DNA of 64,000 bases from positions 496,001 through 560,000 of the forward strand of contig NZ_CP118610.1 in the NCBI RefSeq assembly GCF_028993555.1, read 5' to 3'. The notes under the pieces are model-generated. The model was not told the DNA's origin and made no database searches. It saw nothing but the letters and a program-made list of their open reading frames with translations. The position numbers and the translations under genes are program-made. This stretch comes from Ensifer adhaerens. Its GTDB lineage: Bacteria; Pseudomonadota; Alphaproteobacteria; Rhizobiales; Rhizobiaceae. This document shows, piece by piece, positions 54,896 to 64,000 of this stretch; the stretch's first letter is position 1, and the number at the start of each line of letters is the position of its first letter.

Positions 54896-55990
54896 ATGCA
54901 GATGGCATCCTCCTTCCATCATTTCGATGAGCTGCATGTCTGGATCGACCGGCAGCAGATGCTCGAATGCACATCGGCAGTTGTCGAAACCGCCGATGTG
55001 ATGACCTTCACCTTCCGGGCGGAGAAGCCCGCCTGGTTCCGCTACCTGCCCGGCCAGTTCGTCACCCTCGAACTGCCGGTCGCCGACGAGCCGGTCATGC
55101 GCACCTACACGCTGTCGTCGACACCTTCGCGGCCGCTGTCGATCGCGGTCACGGTGAAGGCCCAAGCCGACAGCATTGGCACCCGCTGGATGTTCGATCA
55201 TCTGAAGCCCGGCATGAAGCTCCGGGCTTTCGGGCCGCTCGGCGATTTCAGCTTCGTTCGCCATCCGGGTGACAAGTACCTGTTCATCTCAGCGGGATCC
55301 GGCGTCACGCCGATGATGTCGATGACGCGCTGGATGGCGGACTGCGTGCCGGAAACCGATGTCACCTTCATCTCCTGCGCGCGTCGGCCGGACGATCTTC
55401 TGTTTCGCTCGGAACTCGAGGTCCTGGCAACGCAGATGTCCGGGCTGAACCTCGGCTTTATTGTCGAGGGGCATGAAGCCCGTCACGGCTGGCACGGCCT
55501 GCGCGGCCGCATCGACGGTGCCAAGCTGCCATTGCTCGCTCCCGACTTCCTGGAACGAACGGTGTTCTGCTGCGGTCCGGAACCGTTCATGCGCGGTGTG
55601 CGCGAGATGCTGAAGGCGGCTGGCTTCGACATGGGCCGCTATCACGAGGAGAGCTTCCAGCCGGCGGCAGCACCTGCTGCCGAAGAGATCGCCGTCCGCG
55701 CAGGCGTGGCGGGCGACAGCGAAGTCGCCGCCGCCAAGGTTGCTTTCACCATGAGCGGCAAGGAAGTCGAAGCAAAACCCGGCCAGACGATCCTGCAGAC
55801 CGCGCGCGCCAATGGTGTGAGGATCGGCGCTGCCTGCGAGGGCGGCATTTGCGGCACCTGCCGGGTGATGAAGGTCGCCGGCGAGGTCGAGATGAGCCAC
55901 AACGGCGGCATTCTCGACGACGAGATCGACGAGGGCTACATCCTCGCCTGCTGCTCGCGGCCACTCGGAGATGTCCAGATCGAAGCCTGA
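54896..55990 (+). CDS. gbcB: Ferredoxin reductase component of the Rieske oxygenase (GbcB-like)
   Basis: 364 residues: FAD-binding domain with RTYTLSS (69-75), NAD-binding domain with ISAGSGVTPMMSM (131-143), and a C-terminal plant-type [2Fe-2S] ferredoxin domain with C314, C319, C322 and C352. It carries electrons from NAD(P)H to the oxygenase. Its ATG is one base after the oxygenase stop; the frame is open upstream inside gbcA but this start fits the family. Convergent with the GH25 gene 5 bp downstream. Confidence 0.88.
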   Translation: MQMASSFHHFDELHVWIDRQQMLECTSAVVETADVMTFTFRAEKPAWFRYLPGQFVTLELPVADEPVMRTYTLSSTPSRPLSIAVTVKAQADSIGTRWMFDHLKPGMKLRAFGPLGDFSFVRHPGDKYLFISAGSGVTPMMSMTRWMADCVPETDVTFISCARRPDDLLFRSELEVLATQMSGLNLGFIVEGHEARHGWHGLRGRIDGAKLPLLAPDFLERTVFCCGPEPFMRGVREMLKAAGFDMGRYHEESFQPAAAPAAEEIAVRAGVAGDSEVAAAKVAFTMSGKEVEAKPGQTILQTARANGVRIGAACEGGICGTCRVMKVAGEVEMSHNGGILDDEIDEGYILACCSRPLGDVQIEA

Positions 55991-55995
55991 GGAAT

Positions 55996-57147
55996 CTAGG
56001 GCGTGTTGCAGGGCGCGAGCTTGACTGCAACGCGCCGTAGATTGTCGGCATAGGCGGCTGCGCTGATACAATCGCCCTGTGCGGCATCATCGGCGGCGAC
56101 CGCCACCTGCAGGGCGCGCTCGTGGCGGGCGAAGTCGATCGAGCCCGTCACCAGCATGTCGACGCCGCTGCCGGCGCCGCTCGTGGCACCGGCACGGCTG
56201 ATAAGCAGCGGCTCGTCAAACGTCGCGGTTGCCCGTGCTGCGACTTGCGCGCCTGTTCCCCGCTCGGCTTCCGCGACCAGGGTGAGCGGCAATGGCTTTT
56301 CGGGCAGCAACGCGCCTTGCGCCCAGATCGCTTTCAGCGCCGGTGGCGACATCGCGGCGACATTCACGTCGATGTCGTCGAGTGTCCCGGGCACGCGGTA
56401 GGGACAGCGCCGCTTGCCGCAGTTGATGCCGGAGGAAAACTGCCACAGCGCATAGCTTTCCCAATTGCCCATGGGGAAGACCTGGCGGATATCCGGCTTG
56501 TAGCGCGCATACCAGAGCGGCAGACGCGAAAGCAGCCGATGCTTGGCGCGGTGGGTGGCGATGTATTTGGCGGTGATGTGATTGGTATAGAGGATCGGGT
56601 AGCGCCCCGTCCGGGTCTTGATATGGCCGGCGAAGATGGCGGCATCTTCGAGCGACATGTATTTTTCCGGATCGATGCCTTCGAGATCGAGAACCATCAG
56701 CTCGTCGTCGCGTGGCTCGGCGTAGTCGAGGAAATGGTTCGCCTGGTCGACGGGGTTGCCGGGACGCGCGAGATGGTAGGCGCCCCACAGCAGCCCATGC
56801 GTACGGGCGATCATGCGCCGGGTCTGGTAGAGCTCGCGGCTGACGGCGTATTTGCGCCACATGGTCTTGCAGTGGTTGAACGTGTCGCCGTTGTGGTCGC
56901 CGGTGCAGGAGAAGCTTTCGGGCAGGCCGTCGGAGGCCTTGGCGATGAAGCCTGAGATGCGCTTGTCCGCAAGCATCGTTTCCCAGTCAATGCTGTTCAT
57001 CTCGTAGGCATCGACGATGATGGCGTTGGACTTGGTTTTCCAGGGCTCAAGTTCACCGGCGCGTGCGATCGCCGCCGCGAAAACCAGACCCAGAAGGGTC
57101 GCGAGGCGCAGAATCATCCCTGTCGTGGAGATATACCGCTTTGCCAT
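55996..57147 (-). CDS. GH25-family muramidase (lysozyme), exported
   Basis: 383 residues: signal peptide (LATLLGLVFAAAIARA), then a GH25 domain with IIVDAYEMNSIDW, KASDG, GAYHLARPGN, the catalytic VLDLEGID and LPLWYARY and WQFSSG motifs, followed by an extra C-terminal region of about 110 residues without known domain. It would hydrolyse peptidoglycan glycan strands in the periplasm. In-frame ATG at 57117 is a possible shorter start. Confidence 0.86.
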   Translation of the reverse strand: MAKRYISTTGMILRLATLLGLVFAAAIARAGELEPWKTKSNAIIVDAYEMNSIDWETMLADKRISGFIAKASDGLPESFSCTGDHNGDTFNHCKTMWRKYAVSRELYQTRRMIARTHGLLWGAYHLARPGNPVDQANHFLDYAEPRDDELMVLDLEGIDPEKYMSLEDAAIFAGHIKTRTGRYPILYTNHITAKYIATHRAKHRLLSRLPLWYARYKPDIRQVFPMGNWESYALWQFSSGINCGKRRCPYRVPGTLDDIDVNVAAMSPPALKAIWAQGALLPEKPLPLTLVAEAERGTGAQVAARATATFDEPLLISRAGATSGAGSGVDMLVTGSIDFARHERALQVAVAADDAAQGDCISAAAYADNLRRVAVKLAPCNTP

Positions 57148-57564
57148 TCTCTGAGATTGCCGACAGTATCGTTAATGCATCGTAAATCCCAGCCCCCGAG
57201 CGGGACTGTGCTGGACCGGCGCGTGAATGTATACCGACCTCTGGCTGTATATGAGCAATGCCTTGCGTAAAAATGATGTGTCGTTCGGTGCCTTCGATAC
57301 CGCAAGGCGGATGATCGAATGCACCCAAGCATTCGCCGTCGCCGATCTGCCGCACCCGGTTTCGCCACGCGAACACAACGGCTAAATGCCTGAAGATGGA
57401 ACAAAACCGGTGGCTTATGCGTTGCTGGTTGGTTTCGGATTTCCCGGCTGAGGGTCATCCCCGGTTCTGCAGCGATCCGGGTGAAATCATGCAGAGGCTG
57501 AAGTTTCCATGGTTGCCCTCTTTTCGGCACCGTGCGGAGCGTGGATTTGGTTACGGAGGTTTTG
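57148..57564. other. Stretch between divergent GH25 and BA14K genes
   Basis: Mostly without recognised signal. It holds one short plus-strand frame described separately (57227-57385). The promoters of both flanking genes must be here but I cannot place them with confidence. Confidence 0.3.
57227..57385 (+). CDS. Possible 52-residue protein
   Basis: ATG at 57227 opens 52 codons ending TAA (MYTDLWLYMSNALRKNDVSF...). Codon use is plausible for the genome, but the ribosome site (GGA, 8 bp upstream) is weak and no family is recognised. Uncertain. Confidence 0.3.
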   Translation: MYTDLWLYMSNALRKNDVSFGAFDTARRMIECTQAFAVADLPHPVSPREHNG

Positions 57565-58017
57565 ATGAAGACTTTGCTGGAGACCGGGAAGAGCCGGTGG
57601 TTTTCTGCGATTGTTGCCGCGGCAGTTCTGATGACGTCCGCGGCCCCGTCGCAGGCGTTTGTGCCGACGCCGCCGCGCGTCGAGCGGCAGAACGACGCGA
57701 CGAACGTTCAGTATCGCCGGCCGGGTTACGAGCGCCGCGGCAACTATTACTACTACAACGGCTACCGCGGTTATAACTACCGACGTCCGGGATACCGATA
57801 TTATAACGGCTGGTGGTACCCGATGGCCGCCTTCGGCGCCGGAGTGATCGTCGGCGGGGCAATCGCTCAACCGCCGCGCTACGAGCGCCCGGCTCCCGTT
57901 TACGGCAGTCGCCATGTGCAATGGTGCGCGAACCGGTATCGTTCCTACCGGGCCTATGACAATACCTATCAGCCCTACGGCGGCCCGCGCCAGCAGTGCT
58001 ATTCGCCCTATAGCTAA
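57565..58017 (+). CDS. BA14K family protein
   Basis: 150 residues: signal peptide ([16 protein letters not shown]), a Tyr/Arg/Gly-rich middle with repeated RRPGY units, a membrane-like glycine stretch ([14 protein letters not shown]) and the C-terminal BA14K motif [16 protein letters not shown]...QQCYSPY with two cysteines. BA14K proteins are lectin-like surface proteins of Rhizobiales. Ribosome site GGAGG. The in-frame codon at 57532 lacks one. Confidence 0.85.
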   Translation: MKTLLETGKSRWFSAIVAAAVLMTSAAPSQAFVPTPPRVERQNDATNVQYRRPGYERRGNYYYYNGYRGYNYRRPGYRYYNGWWYPMAAFGAGVIVGGAIAQPPRYERPAPVYGSRHVQWCANRYRSYRAYDNTYQPYGGPRQQCYSPYS

Positions 58018-58064
58018 GGGTTGAGCAGGGCCGGGGCTCCCGCTTCCGGCCCTCGCCTGTAAGC

Positions 58065-59054
58065 CTACAGAATTCCGATCCGCCTGAGGATCCACCAGGC
58101 AAAGCCCATCGAAAGTGCGATGAACAGCGCCGCATAGAGCGTGCCGCCGCCGTCGGCGAAGGGCAGGGCCCCCGTGTTCATGCCGAAGAAACCGGTAACG
58201 AGTGTCGGCGGCAGCAGGAAGGCGGTCATCAGCGACAGGATGTAGAGGTGGCGGTTGGTCTCAGACGAGATCTTGCTGTCGATTTCTTCGTGCAGCAGTC
58301 GTGCCCGTTCCTGCAGCGCAAAGACGTCGCGGTCGACCGCTTCCAGCCGGTCCGACAGCCGCTCGGCGGCATCGATGAAACCGGGTGGCACCTCGTCCTC
58401 GTCCGAAGCGGCCGCCCGTCTCAGCAGCGCCAGGATCGTGCGCAGATGCCGATGAAGCCGCACCACCGTGCGGCGGAGCGGCGCAAGTCCCGGCTGCTGG
58501 CGATGTCCGGTCGCGCCATAGACATGATCTTCGATGACGTTCAGTTCCTCGGTCAATTCCAGAACCAGCGAGATCAATGTGCGCTGGAACTCGATGACGA
58601 TCATCTCGAAGAGGTCGATCGGGCGGGCACATTTCGTGCTCTTTTCCACGGCTGCCTTGACGCGGTCGATGCTGCGCAGCGGATGCAGACGCGTGGTGAT
58701 GATGATCCTTTCGCTGACGGCGAAATGCAGCCAGCCGATCGTCTTGGTCACGGCATCGAAGGTGCGCTCGAAGTCGACGAGCGTGCCGTGTACGATATCA
58801 TCCGAAACCGTAATCGCGGCCTGCGTGTCGTGGCTGGTCAGTGCGGTGACCGCGAGTGGCGGAAGATTGCCGATCCGCTCGATCAAGGCAGGCGTGCGTG
58901 CATCCGAGAGCGCCAGATGAACCCAGACCCAACCCTCGCCTGTCAGCAGGCTGTCGATCGACGCGTCGGTGGCGATGCGCTGGCAGCGGCTTTCGCCCGG
59001 CAGGAAACGATAGGCCCAGACGATGCCGGGTATTTCGGGGGAAATCAGGTTCAT
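58065..59054 (-). CDS. zntB: CorA superfamily transporter (ZntB-like)
   Basis: 329 residues: cytoplasmic N-terminal domain, a long helix, and two C-terminal membrane helices with the selectivity motif FGMNTG between them. The GMN-T-G loop and C-terminal WWILRRIGIL fit the ZntB branch, which handles Zn2+, rather than the Mg2+ CorA at 8.9 kb with YGMNF. Direction of transport not decided by sequence. Confidence 0.85.
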   Translation of the reverse strand: MNLISPEIPGIVWAYRFLPGESRCQRIATDASIDSLLTGEGWVWVHLALSDARTPALIERIGNLPPLAVTALTSHDTQAAITVSDDIVHGTLVDFERTFDAVTKTIGWLHFAVSERIIITTRLHPLRSIDRVKAAVEKSTKCARPIDLFEMIVIEFQRTLISLVLELTEELNVIEDHVYGATGHRQQPGLAPLRRTVVRLHRHLRTILALLRRAAASDEDEVPPGFIDAAERLSDRLEAVDRDVFALQERARLLHEEIDSKISSETNRHLYILSLMTAFLLPPTLVTGFFGMNTGALPFADGGGTLYAALFIALSMGFAWWILRRIGIL

Positions 59055-59241
59055 CTGAACGCCTTGGCAAAAGCCTTATGCCTTGGCTTCTATGCGCCGT
59101 TGATGACAGTTTTGTTACAGGCCCGTGCCGCGTCCCGTACAGGGGTGGATACCGGTGACGTTGACGTTTACGTAAAAATCAATAGTGTTCGCCGCAACGA
59201 GGATGCGCCCTGCGCGACCTGGCTATTCTGGGAGGATCATC

Positions 59242-61023
59242 ATGTACAAGGCACCCGTCGACGAGATCGCGTTCACGCTGAAGCACGTCGCTGGCATGGG
59301 CGACGCACTGCAATCGGGTGCGCTCGGCGACCTTGGCGAAGACCTGGTCGATGCCATCCTTTCGGAAGCAGGCCGATTCGCGACCGAGGAAGTTGCACCC
59401 CTCGGCGATATCGGCGACCGACAGGGATCGCGCCTGGTCGAAGGCAAGGTCGAGACCCCGGATGGCTGGCGTGACCTCTACCGCAACTGGATTGCAGGCG
59501 GCTGGAACGGACTGACGGCACCCGAAGACTTCGGCGGCCAGAATCTGCCGCATATGCTGCATGTCGCCGCCATGGAGATGTGGAACGCAGGCTCGATGGC
59601 CTTCGCGCTTGGCCCGACGCTCACCATGGGCGCTGTCGAGGCGCTGGAAAAGCACGGCTCCGAAGCGCTCAAGGCGACCTATCTGCCGAAGATGGTCTCC
59701 GGCGAATGGACCGGCACGATGAACCTGACCGAGCCGCATGCCGGCTCGGACCTTGGGGTGCTGAAGACCCGCGCCGAGCGTCGTGATGACGGCACCTACC
59801 GCATCTTCGGTCAGAAGATCTTCATCACCTGGGGCGAGCACGACTTCACCGACAACATCATCCATCTGGTGCTGGCCCGACTTCCCGATGCGCCGGCGGG
59901 CACCCGTGGCATCTCGCTCTTCCTGGTGCCGAAATTCCTGGTCAACGCGGACGGTTCGCTCGGCGAACGCAACGATCTCTTCTGCCATTCGCTAGAACAC
60001 AAGCTCGGCATCCACGGTTCGCCGACCTGCACGATGATCTATGGTGACGGCAAGTTTGGCTCTGAAAAGGGTGCGATTGGCTATCTGATCGGCGAGGAAA
60101 ACCGCGGTCTCGCCTGCATGTTCACGATGATGAACAACGCGCGTCTCGCGGTCGGCATGCAGGGTGTCGCCATCGCCGACGCCGCAACGCAGAAGGCGAT
60201 CGCCTTTGCCAAGGAGCGCACCCAGGGCAAGGCGCCGGGCTGGACCGGGCAGGGCATGAGCCCGATCATCGAACACCCCGATGTCGCCCGCACGCTTTTG
60301 ACGATGAAGGCGCTGACGCAAGGGTCGCGCGCGATTTCCTATGCCTGCGCCCACGCCGTCGACATGGGGCATGCGGCCGAAGGTGAGAAGGCGAAGTACT
60401 GGCAGGAACGCTCCAGCCTGCTGACACCGATCGCCAAATCCTTCTCGACCGACGCCGGCGTTGATGTCGCCTCGATGGGCATCCAGGTTCATGGCGGCAT
60501 GGGCTTCATTGAGGAAACCGGTGCTGCCCGCTACCTGCGCGACGCTCGCATCGCCCCGATCTACGAGGGCACCAACGGCATCCAGGCGATCGACCTCGTC
60601 ACCCGCAAGCTGCCGCTCTCCGATGGCGGCCATGTGCGCGGCTTCATCGCTGAACTGCGCGAGATCGCTGATGCGGTGTGCGCCTCCAACCGCGACGGGT
60701 TCGGCGAAACGGCCGCCCGGCTCGATGCTGCACTGGACGATCTTTCCGAGGCCACCGAGTGGCTGATTGCGGCCGTCGCCGGCGGCAAGCTTGCCGAGGC
60801 ACTGGCCGGCGCCACCGCTTACCAGCGCCTGTTCGGCCTGGCGCTGACGGGCGCATATCTTGCCAAAGGCGGCCTCGCCGAAGTGACCGACGGCAAGGAA
60901 GACCAGCGCATTGCGCTCTGCCGCTTCACCGCTGAAAACCTTCTGGCGGAAACCGCCGCCCTGAAGGATCGTGTCGTCAATGGCGCCGACAGCCTGGCTG
61001 TCGCTCGCGCCGTCCTGGCTTGA
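59242..61023 (+). CDS. Acyl-CoA dehydrogenase
   Basis: 593 residues, longer than the 380-residue standard because of a C-terminal extension. Motifs are LTEPHAGSDLGVLKTRAE (FAD/substrate), FITWGEHD, the helical core and the catalytic Glu in IAPIYEGTNGIQA. First oxidation step of fatty-acyl-CoA beta-oxidation. GGGAGGATC ribosome site fixes the start. The enoyl-CoA hydratase gene follows 11 bp later. Confidence 0.93.
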   Translation: MYKAPVDEIAFTLKHVAGMGDALQSGALGDLGEDLVDAILSEAGRFATEEVAPLGDIGDRQGSRLVEGKVETPDGWRDLYRNWIAGGWNGLTAPEDFGGQNLPHMLHVAAMEMWNAGSMAFALGPTLTMGAVEALEKHGSEALKATYLPKMVSGEWTGTMNLTEPHAGSDLGVLKTRAERRDDGTYRIFGQKIFITWGEHDFTDNIIHLVLARLPDAPAGTRGISLFLVPKFLVNADGSLGERNDLFCHSLEHKLGIHGSPTCTMIYGDGKFGSEKGAIGYLIGEENRGLACMFTMMNNARLAVGMQGVAIADAATQKAIAFAKERTQGKAPGWTGQGMSPIIEHPDVARTLLTMKALTQGSRAISYACAHAVDMGHAAEGEKAKYWQERSSLLTPIAKSFSTDAGVDVASMGIQVHGGMGFIEETGAARYLRDARIAPIYEGTNGIQAIDLVTRKLPLSDGGHVRGFIAELREIADAVCASNRDGFGETAARLDAALDDLSEATEWLIAAVAGGKLAEALAGATAYQRLFGLALTGAYLAKGGLAEVTDGKEDQRIALCRFTAENLLAETAALKDRVVNGADSLAVARAVLA

Positions 61024-61034
61024 GAGGAAGACCC

Positions 61035-61787
61035 ATGACCGACCATGTGCTCATCGAACGGCCGGAAGCCTATCCCGGCGTCCAGGTGATCCGCTTCAAC
61101 CGGCCGGAAAAAAAGAACGCCATCACTCGCGACATGTACGCGAAGATGACCAATGCGCTGACCGTCGCTTCAAGCGACCCGGCCGTGCGCGCCACCGCCT
61201 TCCTGGGCACCGACGGTTGTTTCTCCGCCGGCAACGACATGGCGGATTTCCTCGCCTTCGCCATGGGCGGCTCCATGGGCATGGAGGTCATCGAGTTCCT
61301 GAAGGCGCTCGCAACCGCCACCAAGCCCGTCGTATCGGGCGTGGACGGCCTGGCGATCGGCATCGGAACGACGATCCATCTCCATTGCGACCTGACAATC
61401 TCGTCCGAGCGTTCCCAGTTCAAGACGCCCTTTGTCGACCTGGCGCTGGTACCGGAAGCGGCATCGAGCCTGATCGCACCCCGCATCATGGGCCATCAGC
61501 GGGCCTTCGCGCTGCTTGCCGCCGGCGAGCCGCTCGACGCCAAGGGCGCACTGGACGCAGGGCTGATCTGGAAGATCGTCACTCAGGATGCTGTCGAGAG
61601 CGAGACGCTGGCGCTTGCCGCCCGCCTCGCCAAGAAGCCGCCGGAGGCGCTGCGCATCGCCCGCGATCTCGTTCGTGGCGACCGCAGCGACGTGCTCGCA
61701 CGGATCGACGAGGAGGCAAAGCACTTCGCTGCGCAGTTGAAGAGTACCGAGGCGCGCGCCGCCTTTGAGGCCTTCATGCGCCGCTAA
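61035..61787 (+). CDS. Enoyl-CoA hydratase/isomerase
   Basis: 250-residue crotonase. FSAGNDMADF forms part of the oxyanion hole, and FKTPFVDLALVPEAASS contains the second oxyanion and the catalytic Glu region. Together with the preceding acyl-CoA dehydrogenase it gives the first two steps of a beta-oxidation cycle. Start at ATG 61035 with GAGGAAG upstream. Confidence 0.9.
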   Translation: MTDHVLIERPEAYPGVQVIRFNRPEKKNAITRDMYAKMTNALTVASSDPAVRATAFLGTDGCFSAGNDMADFLAFAMGGSMGMEVIEFLKALATATKPVVSGVDGLAIGIGTTIHLHCDLTISSERSQFKTPFVDLALVPEAASSLIAPRIMGHQRAFALLAAGEPLDAKGALDAGLIWKIVTQDAVESETLALAARLAKKPPEALRIARDLVRGDRSDVLARIDEEAKHFAAQLKSTEARAAFEAFMRR

Positions 61788-61816
61788 CGCATTCGCTTTG
61801 CGCATTGCGCGACCAG

Positions 61817-61847
61817 AAACGGGTGCCCCTGGCGCCCGTTTTGCTTT
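61817..61847 (+). terminator. Terminator of the acyl-CoA dehydrogenase/enoyl-CoA hydratase operon
   Basis: AAACGGGTGCC (61817-61827) pairs with GGCGCCCGTTT (61831-61841) with one mismatch, followed by TGCTTT. The rest of 61848-62146 is A/T-rich around 61918-61950 (including the self-complementary TAGCGATCGCTA) and should carry the chemoreceptor promoter. Confidence 0.65.
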
Positions 61848-62146
61848 CGGGGGCAATGTCCTTGCCTCCGGACGGTAAAGATCGCGTTGCCGCGGGCATC
61901 GCGAACTTGCGTAGATCAATTTTAATTTGTTCTTAAATAGCGATCGCTAGCGTGCGGCGCGATAGGCCTATCCTCATTTTGAGAGGCCCCAGCCGCATGA
62001 AGCATGGCTGGCTCCGCCTTCTGGCATGTTCAACGTTTTCCCGTAAGCGTCACCGCTCCGTCCCTCCGGCGGACGAAGGATGCTGCGCGAAAATCATTAA
62101 GAGCTCATGTCCGGCGGCTGCCGCCGGCACCCAATGGGAGCCCATC

Positions 62147-64000
62147 TTGTCCAAGCGATCGAACCTCATGACGCGCATTCTCGTTGCCGCGTCCTGTGTC
62201 GTCGTCGGCGCCTTCGCCGGCTTTTCCGTCTACATCGACACGCTGCAGCGTGGCACCACCACCAAGGCCGTCGAGGAGAACATTGCCTCCTCCGGCACGC
62301 AGGCCGCCCAGAGCGTTGCCAAGTGGCTGAACGGCCGCGTCACGCTGACCGCGATGGTGGCCGACGCCACCGGCAATGTGGCCGATGACGGCGCCATCCA
62401 GCCGATCCTCAAGAACGACGTTCTGACAAGCGAATTCATGTCGACCTATGTCGGCAACGAAAGCGGCAAGTTCATCACCTGGCCCGACAATCCGATGCCG
62501 GCCGGCTATGATCCCCGCCAGCGCCCGTGGTACCAGCAGGCCGTCAAGGCCGATGCCCGCGTCCTGACCGAGCCCTATGTCGACGCCTCCAGCGGCGCGC
62601 TGATCATCAGCGCCGCCGTCCCGGTCAAGCGCGACGGCGCGCTCTATGGCGTTGCTGCCAGCGACTTCTCGCTCGATACGCTGGTGGCGATGATCAAGGG
62701 CGTCGACGTCGGCGGCGAAGGCTTTGCCTTCCTCGCCAGCAAGGACGGCCAGATCCTCGTCCATCCGGACGCCAAGCTCGTCACCAAGACGCTCGCCGAT
62801 GCATTCCCGATCGATACCCCGGCAATCGGCACCGGCATCATGAACACCGAACTCGGTGGCAAGCCGATGCTGGTGAGCTTCGTTCCGGTGCAGGGCCTTC
62901 CCTCGGTCGAATGGTACGTCGGCTTCGTCATCGACGCTGATGCTGCTTACTCGGCAATCGACCAGTTCCGCATTGCCGCCACCATCGCCACCATTCTGGC
63001 GGTCGGCGTGATGCTGGTCTTCCTCGCAACCTTCCTCAACCGTCTGGTCATCCGTCCGGTCACCGACATGACCGGCGCGATGGAAAAGCTCGCTTCGGGC
63101 AACCACAACATCGAGATCCCCGGTGAAGATCGCACTGACCAGATCGGCTCGATGGCCGCTGCCGTCGCGATCTTCAAGGCCAACGCCGTTGAACGTGCCC
63201 GTCTCGAAAGCGAAGCGGACGCAAACCGCTCGCTGTCGGAACGCGAGCGTCTGGAGCGCGAGGCGCAGAAGGCGCGCGATGCCGCTGAGATCCAGCAGGC
63301 CGTCGATGGCCTGGCGTCCGGTCTCGGTCGCCTTGCCGAAGGCGATCTCGCTTATCGCATTGACAACCCGTTCGCCGATCGTCTCGATCGCCTGCGCGCC
63401 GACTTCAACAATTCGGTTGCCAAGCTCCACGACACGCTCTGCGCCGTTGGCACCAACGCCCGCGGCATCGATGCCGGTGCAACGGAAATCCGCTCGGCCG
63501 CCGACGATCTTGCCCGCCGCACCGAGCAGCAGGCAGCGTCAGTCGAAGAGACTGCGGCTGCCCTCGAAGAGATCACCACGACCGTCAAGGACTCTGCCCG
63601 TCGCGCCGAAGAAGTTGGCGCGCTGGTTGCCCGCACCCGCGCCGGTGCGGAAAAGTCCGGCGAGGTGGTCGCCAACGCCGTCGAGGCGATGCACGCGATC
63701 GAAAAGTCCTCGGGCGAGATCTCCAACATCATCGGCGTCATCGATGACATTGCCTTCCAGACCAACCTGCTTGCGCTGAACGCTGGCGTTGAAGCGGCCC
63801 GTGCCGGTGAGGCCGGCAAGGGCTTTGCCGTCGTCGCCCAGGAAGTACGTGAACTCGCCCAGCGCTCGGCCAATGCGGCCAAGGAGATCAAGGCACTGAT
63901 CACAACTTCGGGCAACCAGGTCCGCAACGGCGTGACCTTGGTAGGCGATACCGGCAAGGCACTGGAGACGATCGTCGCCGAAGTGCAGGAGATCAACAAG
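62147..64000 (+). CDS. mcpU: Methyl-accepting chemotaxis protein, dCACHE type (McpU-like; C-terminus outside window)
   Basis: 618 residues visible. Membrane helix about 9-28, periplasmic dCACHE domain about 30-275 with [10 protein letters not shown] and D146 (PYVDASSG) and D173 (AASDFSL), second helix 280-302, HAMP, and a cytoplasmic signalling domain with [20 protein letters not shown]. The spacing of the two aspartates (27) equals that of the ligand aspartates I recall for S. meliloti McpU, an amino-acid sensor. TTG start with GGGAG 6 bp upstream; ATG at 62168 is the alternative. Confidence 0.87.
   Translation, partial: MSKRSNLMTRILVAASCVVVGAFAGFSVYIDTLQRGTTTKAVEENIASSGTQAAQSVAKWLNGRVTLTAMVADATGNVADDGAIQPILKNDVLTSEFMSTYVGNESGKFITWPDNPMPAGYDPRQRPWYQQAVKADARVLTEPYVDASSGALIISAAVPVKRDGALYGVAASDFSLDTLVAMIKGVDVGGEGFAFLASKDGQILVHPDAKLVTKTLADAFPIDTPAIGTGIMNTELGGKPMLVSFVPVQGLPSVEWYVGFVIDADAAYSAIDQFRIAATIATILAVGVMLVFLATFLNRLVIRPVTDMTGAMEKLASGNHNIEIPGEDRTDQIGSMAAAVAIFKANAVERARLESEADANRSLSERERLEREAQKARDAAEIQQAVDGLASGLGRLAEGDLAYRIDNPFADRLDRLRADFNNSVAKLHDTLCAVGTNARGIDAGATEIRSAADDLARRTEQQAASVEETAAALEEITTTVKDSARRAEEVGALVARTRAGAEKSGEVVANAVEAMHAIEKSSGEISNIIGVIDDIAFQTNLLALNAGVEAARAGEAGKGFAVVAQEVRELAQRSANAAKEIKALITTSGNQVRNGVTLVGDTGKALETIVAEVQEINK

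Noticed and set aside
61938..61949. Self-complementary TAGCGATCGCTA as an operator
   Set aside because: A 12-bp self-complementary word with a common GCGATCGC core is expected by chance in this genome and is not linked to other signals.
1..64000. Hidden mobile element, prophage or defence system
   Set aside because: No transposase, integrase, phage, toxin-antitoxin, restriction or CRISPR genes are visible, and composition looks even across the window; the content is chromosomal housekeeping with accessory regulators.

Overview
The window looks like an ordinary, GC-rich chromosomal segment of a Rhizobiaceae alphaproteobacterium, most probably the Sinorhizobium/Ensifer group. The reasons are the split atpI-atpB-atpE-atpF2-atpF operon encoding both b' and b stalk subunits, promoters of the CTTGAC-N17-CTATAT type, BA14K and DUF1217 proteins, typical rhizobial intergenic palindromes, and a gene order that I recall from the S. 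meliloti chromosome. Species assignment is inference. I saw no insertion sequence, prophage, CRISPR array, rRNA or tRNA.

Layout. 1-5.0 kb: a five-gene minus-strand operon encoding a complete De Ley-Doudoroff sugar-acid pathway (SDR sugar dehydrogenase, 2-keto-3-deoxygalactonate kinase, KDPGal aldolase, SMP-30 lactonase, IlvD/Edd dehydratase running off the left edge), with a divergent IclR regulator and a palindrome between them. 5.2-6.9 kb: two LuxR-type solo regulators. 7-12 kb: an Mrp ATPase without any cysteine, behind an unusual promoter region, then CorA and Kup cation transporters. 12-16.3 kb: a cell-wall hydrolase and the F0 ATP synthase operon, closed by a strong terminator. 16.5-24.5 kb: RNase HII, a radical-SAM protein, a small glycosyltransferase-like protein, and a co-directional minus-strand run ispB, TPR lipoprotein-like/secreted protein, ispE, moaB. 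24-35 kb: a TrmN6-like methyltransferase, a cytosolic S49 peptidase, glyQ and glyS, which are separated by a P-loop gene, a small secreted protein, lemA, an aroA and a DUF2207 gene.

35-46 kb: a cupin gene with a perfect 11-bp palindrome on its start site, DUF523, a secreted HPE1-like protein, purD, a translationally coupled pair of a PotD-like binding protein with a GGDEF-EAL enzyme (NspS-MbaA architecture), an Fsr-type MFS exporter divergent from an AraC regulator, a MipA/OmpV porin and ubiA. 46-53 kb: a 34-residue small protein, a DUF6101-like protein, a five-repeat DUF1217 protein, a D-2-hydroxyacid dehydrogenase, the TsaC/Sua5 tRNA-modification enzyme and an unknown protein. 53-56 kb: a cobalamin riboswitch in front of a Rieske oxygenase and its ferredoxin reductase (GbcA/GbcB type). 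56-64 kb: a GH25 muramidase, BA14K protein, ZntB-like transporter, an acyl-CoA dehydrogenase/enoyl-CoA hydratase pair and a chemoreceptor (McpU type) that runs off the right edge.

The two most striking units are the B12-riboswitch-controlled GbcAB-like oxygenase, which I interpret as a possible B12-independent route for demethylating a quaternary amine, and the NspS-MbaA-like polyamine/c-di-GMP pair. All functional statements come from motifs read by eye; no database search was possible.
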